From Actinomycetota bacterium (GTDB lineage: Bacteria; Actinomycetota; Actinomycetes; UBA12327): a stretch of DNA of 13,391 bases. The translations under genes and the position numbers were made by a program. Of this stretch, positions 13,339 to 13,391 are shown one piece after another. Positions within the stretch are counted from its first letter, which is position 1; every line of letters begins with the position of its first letter. The notes beneath the pieces were generated by a model that saw only the letters and a program-made list of their open reading frames with translations, searched no databases and had not been told where the DNA came from. Where the stretch lies: positions 1 to 13,391 of the forward strand of contig DPWC01000110.1 of assembly GCA_003529305.1 (NCBI GenBank), in the 5' to 3' direction.

Positions 13339-13391
13339 CTAGACGGTGGGATCGGGAACCGCGTGGAGTCGGTACTGCAATGTCGGAACCA
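13339..13391 (-). CDS. Possible C-terminal end of an upstream minus-strand gene
   Basis: On the minus strand the last bases of the window read as an open frame of 16 residues, VPTLQYRLHAVPDPTV, ending in TAG at 13339-13341, 21 bases before the nuclease start. It resembles a protein C-terminus and would place an unknown gene upstream in the same direction. The stretch is too short to identify or to be sure it codes. On the plus strand an ATG at 13327 also opens a frame to the window edge (MEEELDGG...), so a divergent gene start is the competing reading. Confidence 0.3.
   Translation of the reverse strand, partial: VPTLQYRLHAVPDPTV

Noticed and set aside
1..13391. CRISPR arrays, insertion sequences, tRNA or rRNA genes, phage or toxin-antitoxin genes
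   Set aside because: No direct-repeat arrays, transposase motifs, cloverleaf-like segments or rRNA sequence were seen; nearly all bases are covered by recognised coding sequence.

Overview
The window comes from an actinobacterium (Actinomycetota), moderately high in GC (roughly 60% by eye). The evidence is the actinobacterial respiratory gene set: a four-helix CtaF subunit, a di-haem QcrC, a three-helix QcrA, a QcrB with PDWY in place of PEWY, and the neighbourhood qcrB-qcrA-qcrC-ctaE / trpD / DEDDh-GIY-YIG nuclease, also known from Mycobacterium (the Rv2191-Rv2196 region). Genus cannot be decided from the sequence. No tRNA, rRNA, CRISPR array, insertion sequence or phage gene was seen, and there is no gene-free stretch longer than about 110 bases.

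Layout. Positions 1-1310 (+): the 3' part of ctaD and all of ctaF (aa3 oxidase), then at 1321-2640 (+) a lipoprotein L,D-transpeptidase with Ig-like domains. Positions 2668-6016: an NMT1/THI5-type ABC importer arranged divergently. The binding lipoprotein and a translationally coupled P-loop kinase are on the minus strand (4316 down to 2668); permease and ATPase are on the plus strand (4422-6016). Positions 6013-10196 (-): one tight operon, ctaE-qcrC-qcrA-qcrB, encoding oxidase subunit III and the whole cytochrome bcc complex. Positions 10251-11782 (+): a degenerate receiver-like protein and trpD. Positions 11779-13317 (-): a DEDDh exonuclease fused to a UvrC-like GIY-YIG domain. The last 70 bases may hold the end of another minus-strand gene.

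How the genes work together. QcrA, QcrB and QcrC oxidise menaquinol and pass electrons to the aa3 oxidase (CtaC-F); both halves are here except ctaC and the start of ctaD. In this phylum they form a bcc-aa3 supercomplex in which QcrC replaces a soluble cytochrome c. The ABC genes look like a complete uptake system for a thiamine-precursor-like or flavin-like compound, with a kinase that could act on the imported molecule; no riboswitch was found to settle the substrate. TrpD catalyses the second committed step of tryptophan synthesis and has no other trp gene nearby.

The most notable structural points are two convergent gene pairs whose stop codons overlap by four bases (6013-6016 and 11779-11782), a run of ATGA/TGATG start-stop overlaps, the split importer with its coupled kinase, and a receiver-like protein that has lost the invariant lysine. 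Most of the window is conserved core genome. I see no clear new defence or mobile system; the importer-kinase locus and the receiver-like protein are the best candidates for undescribed biology.
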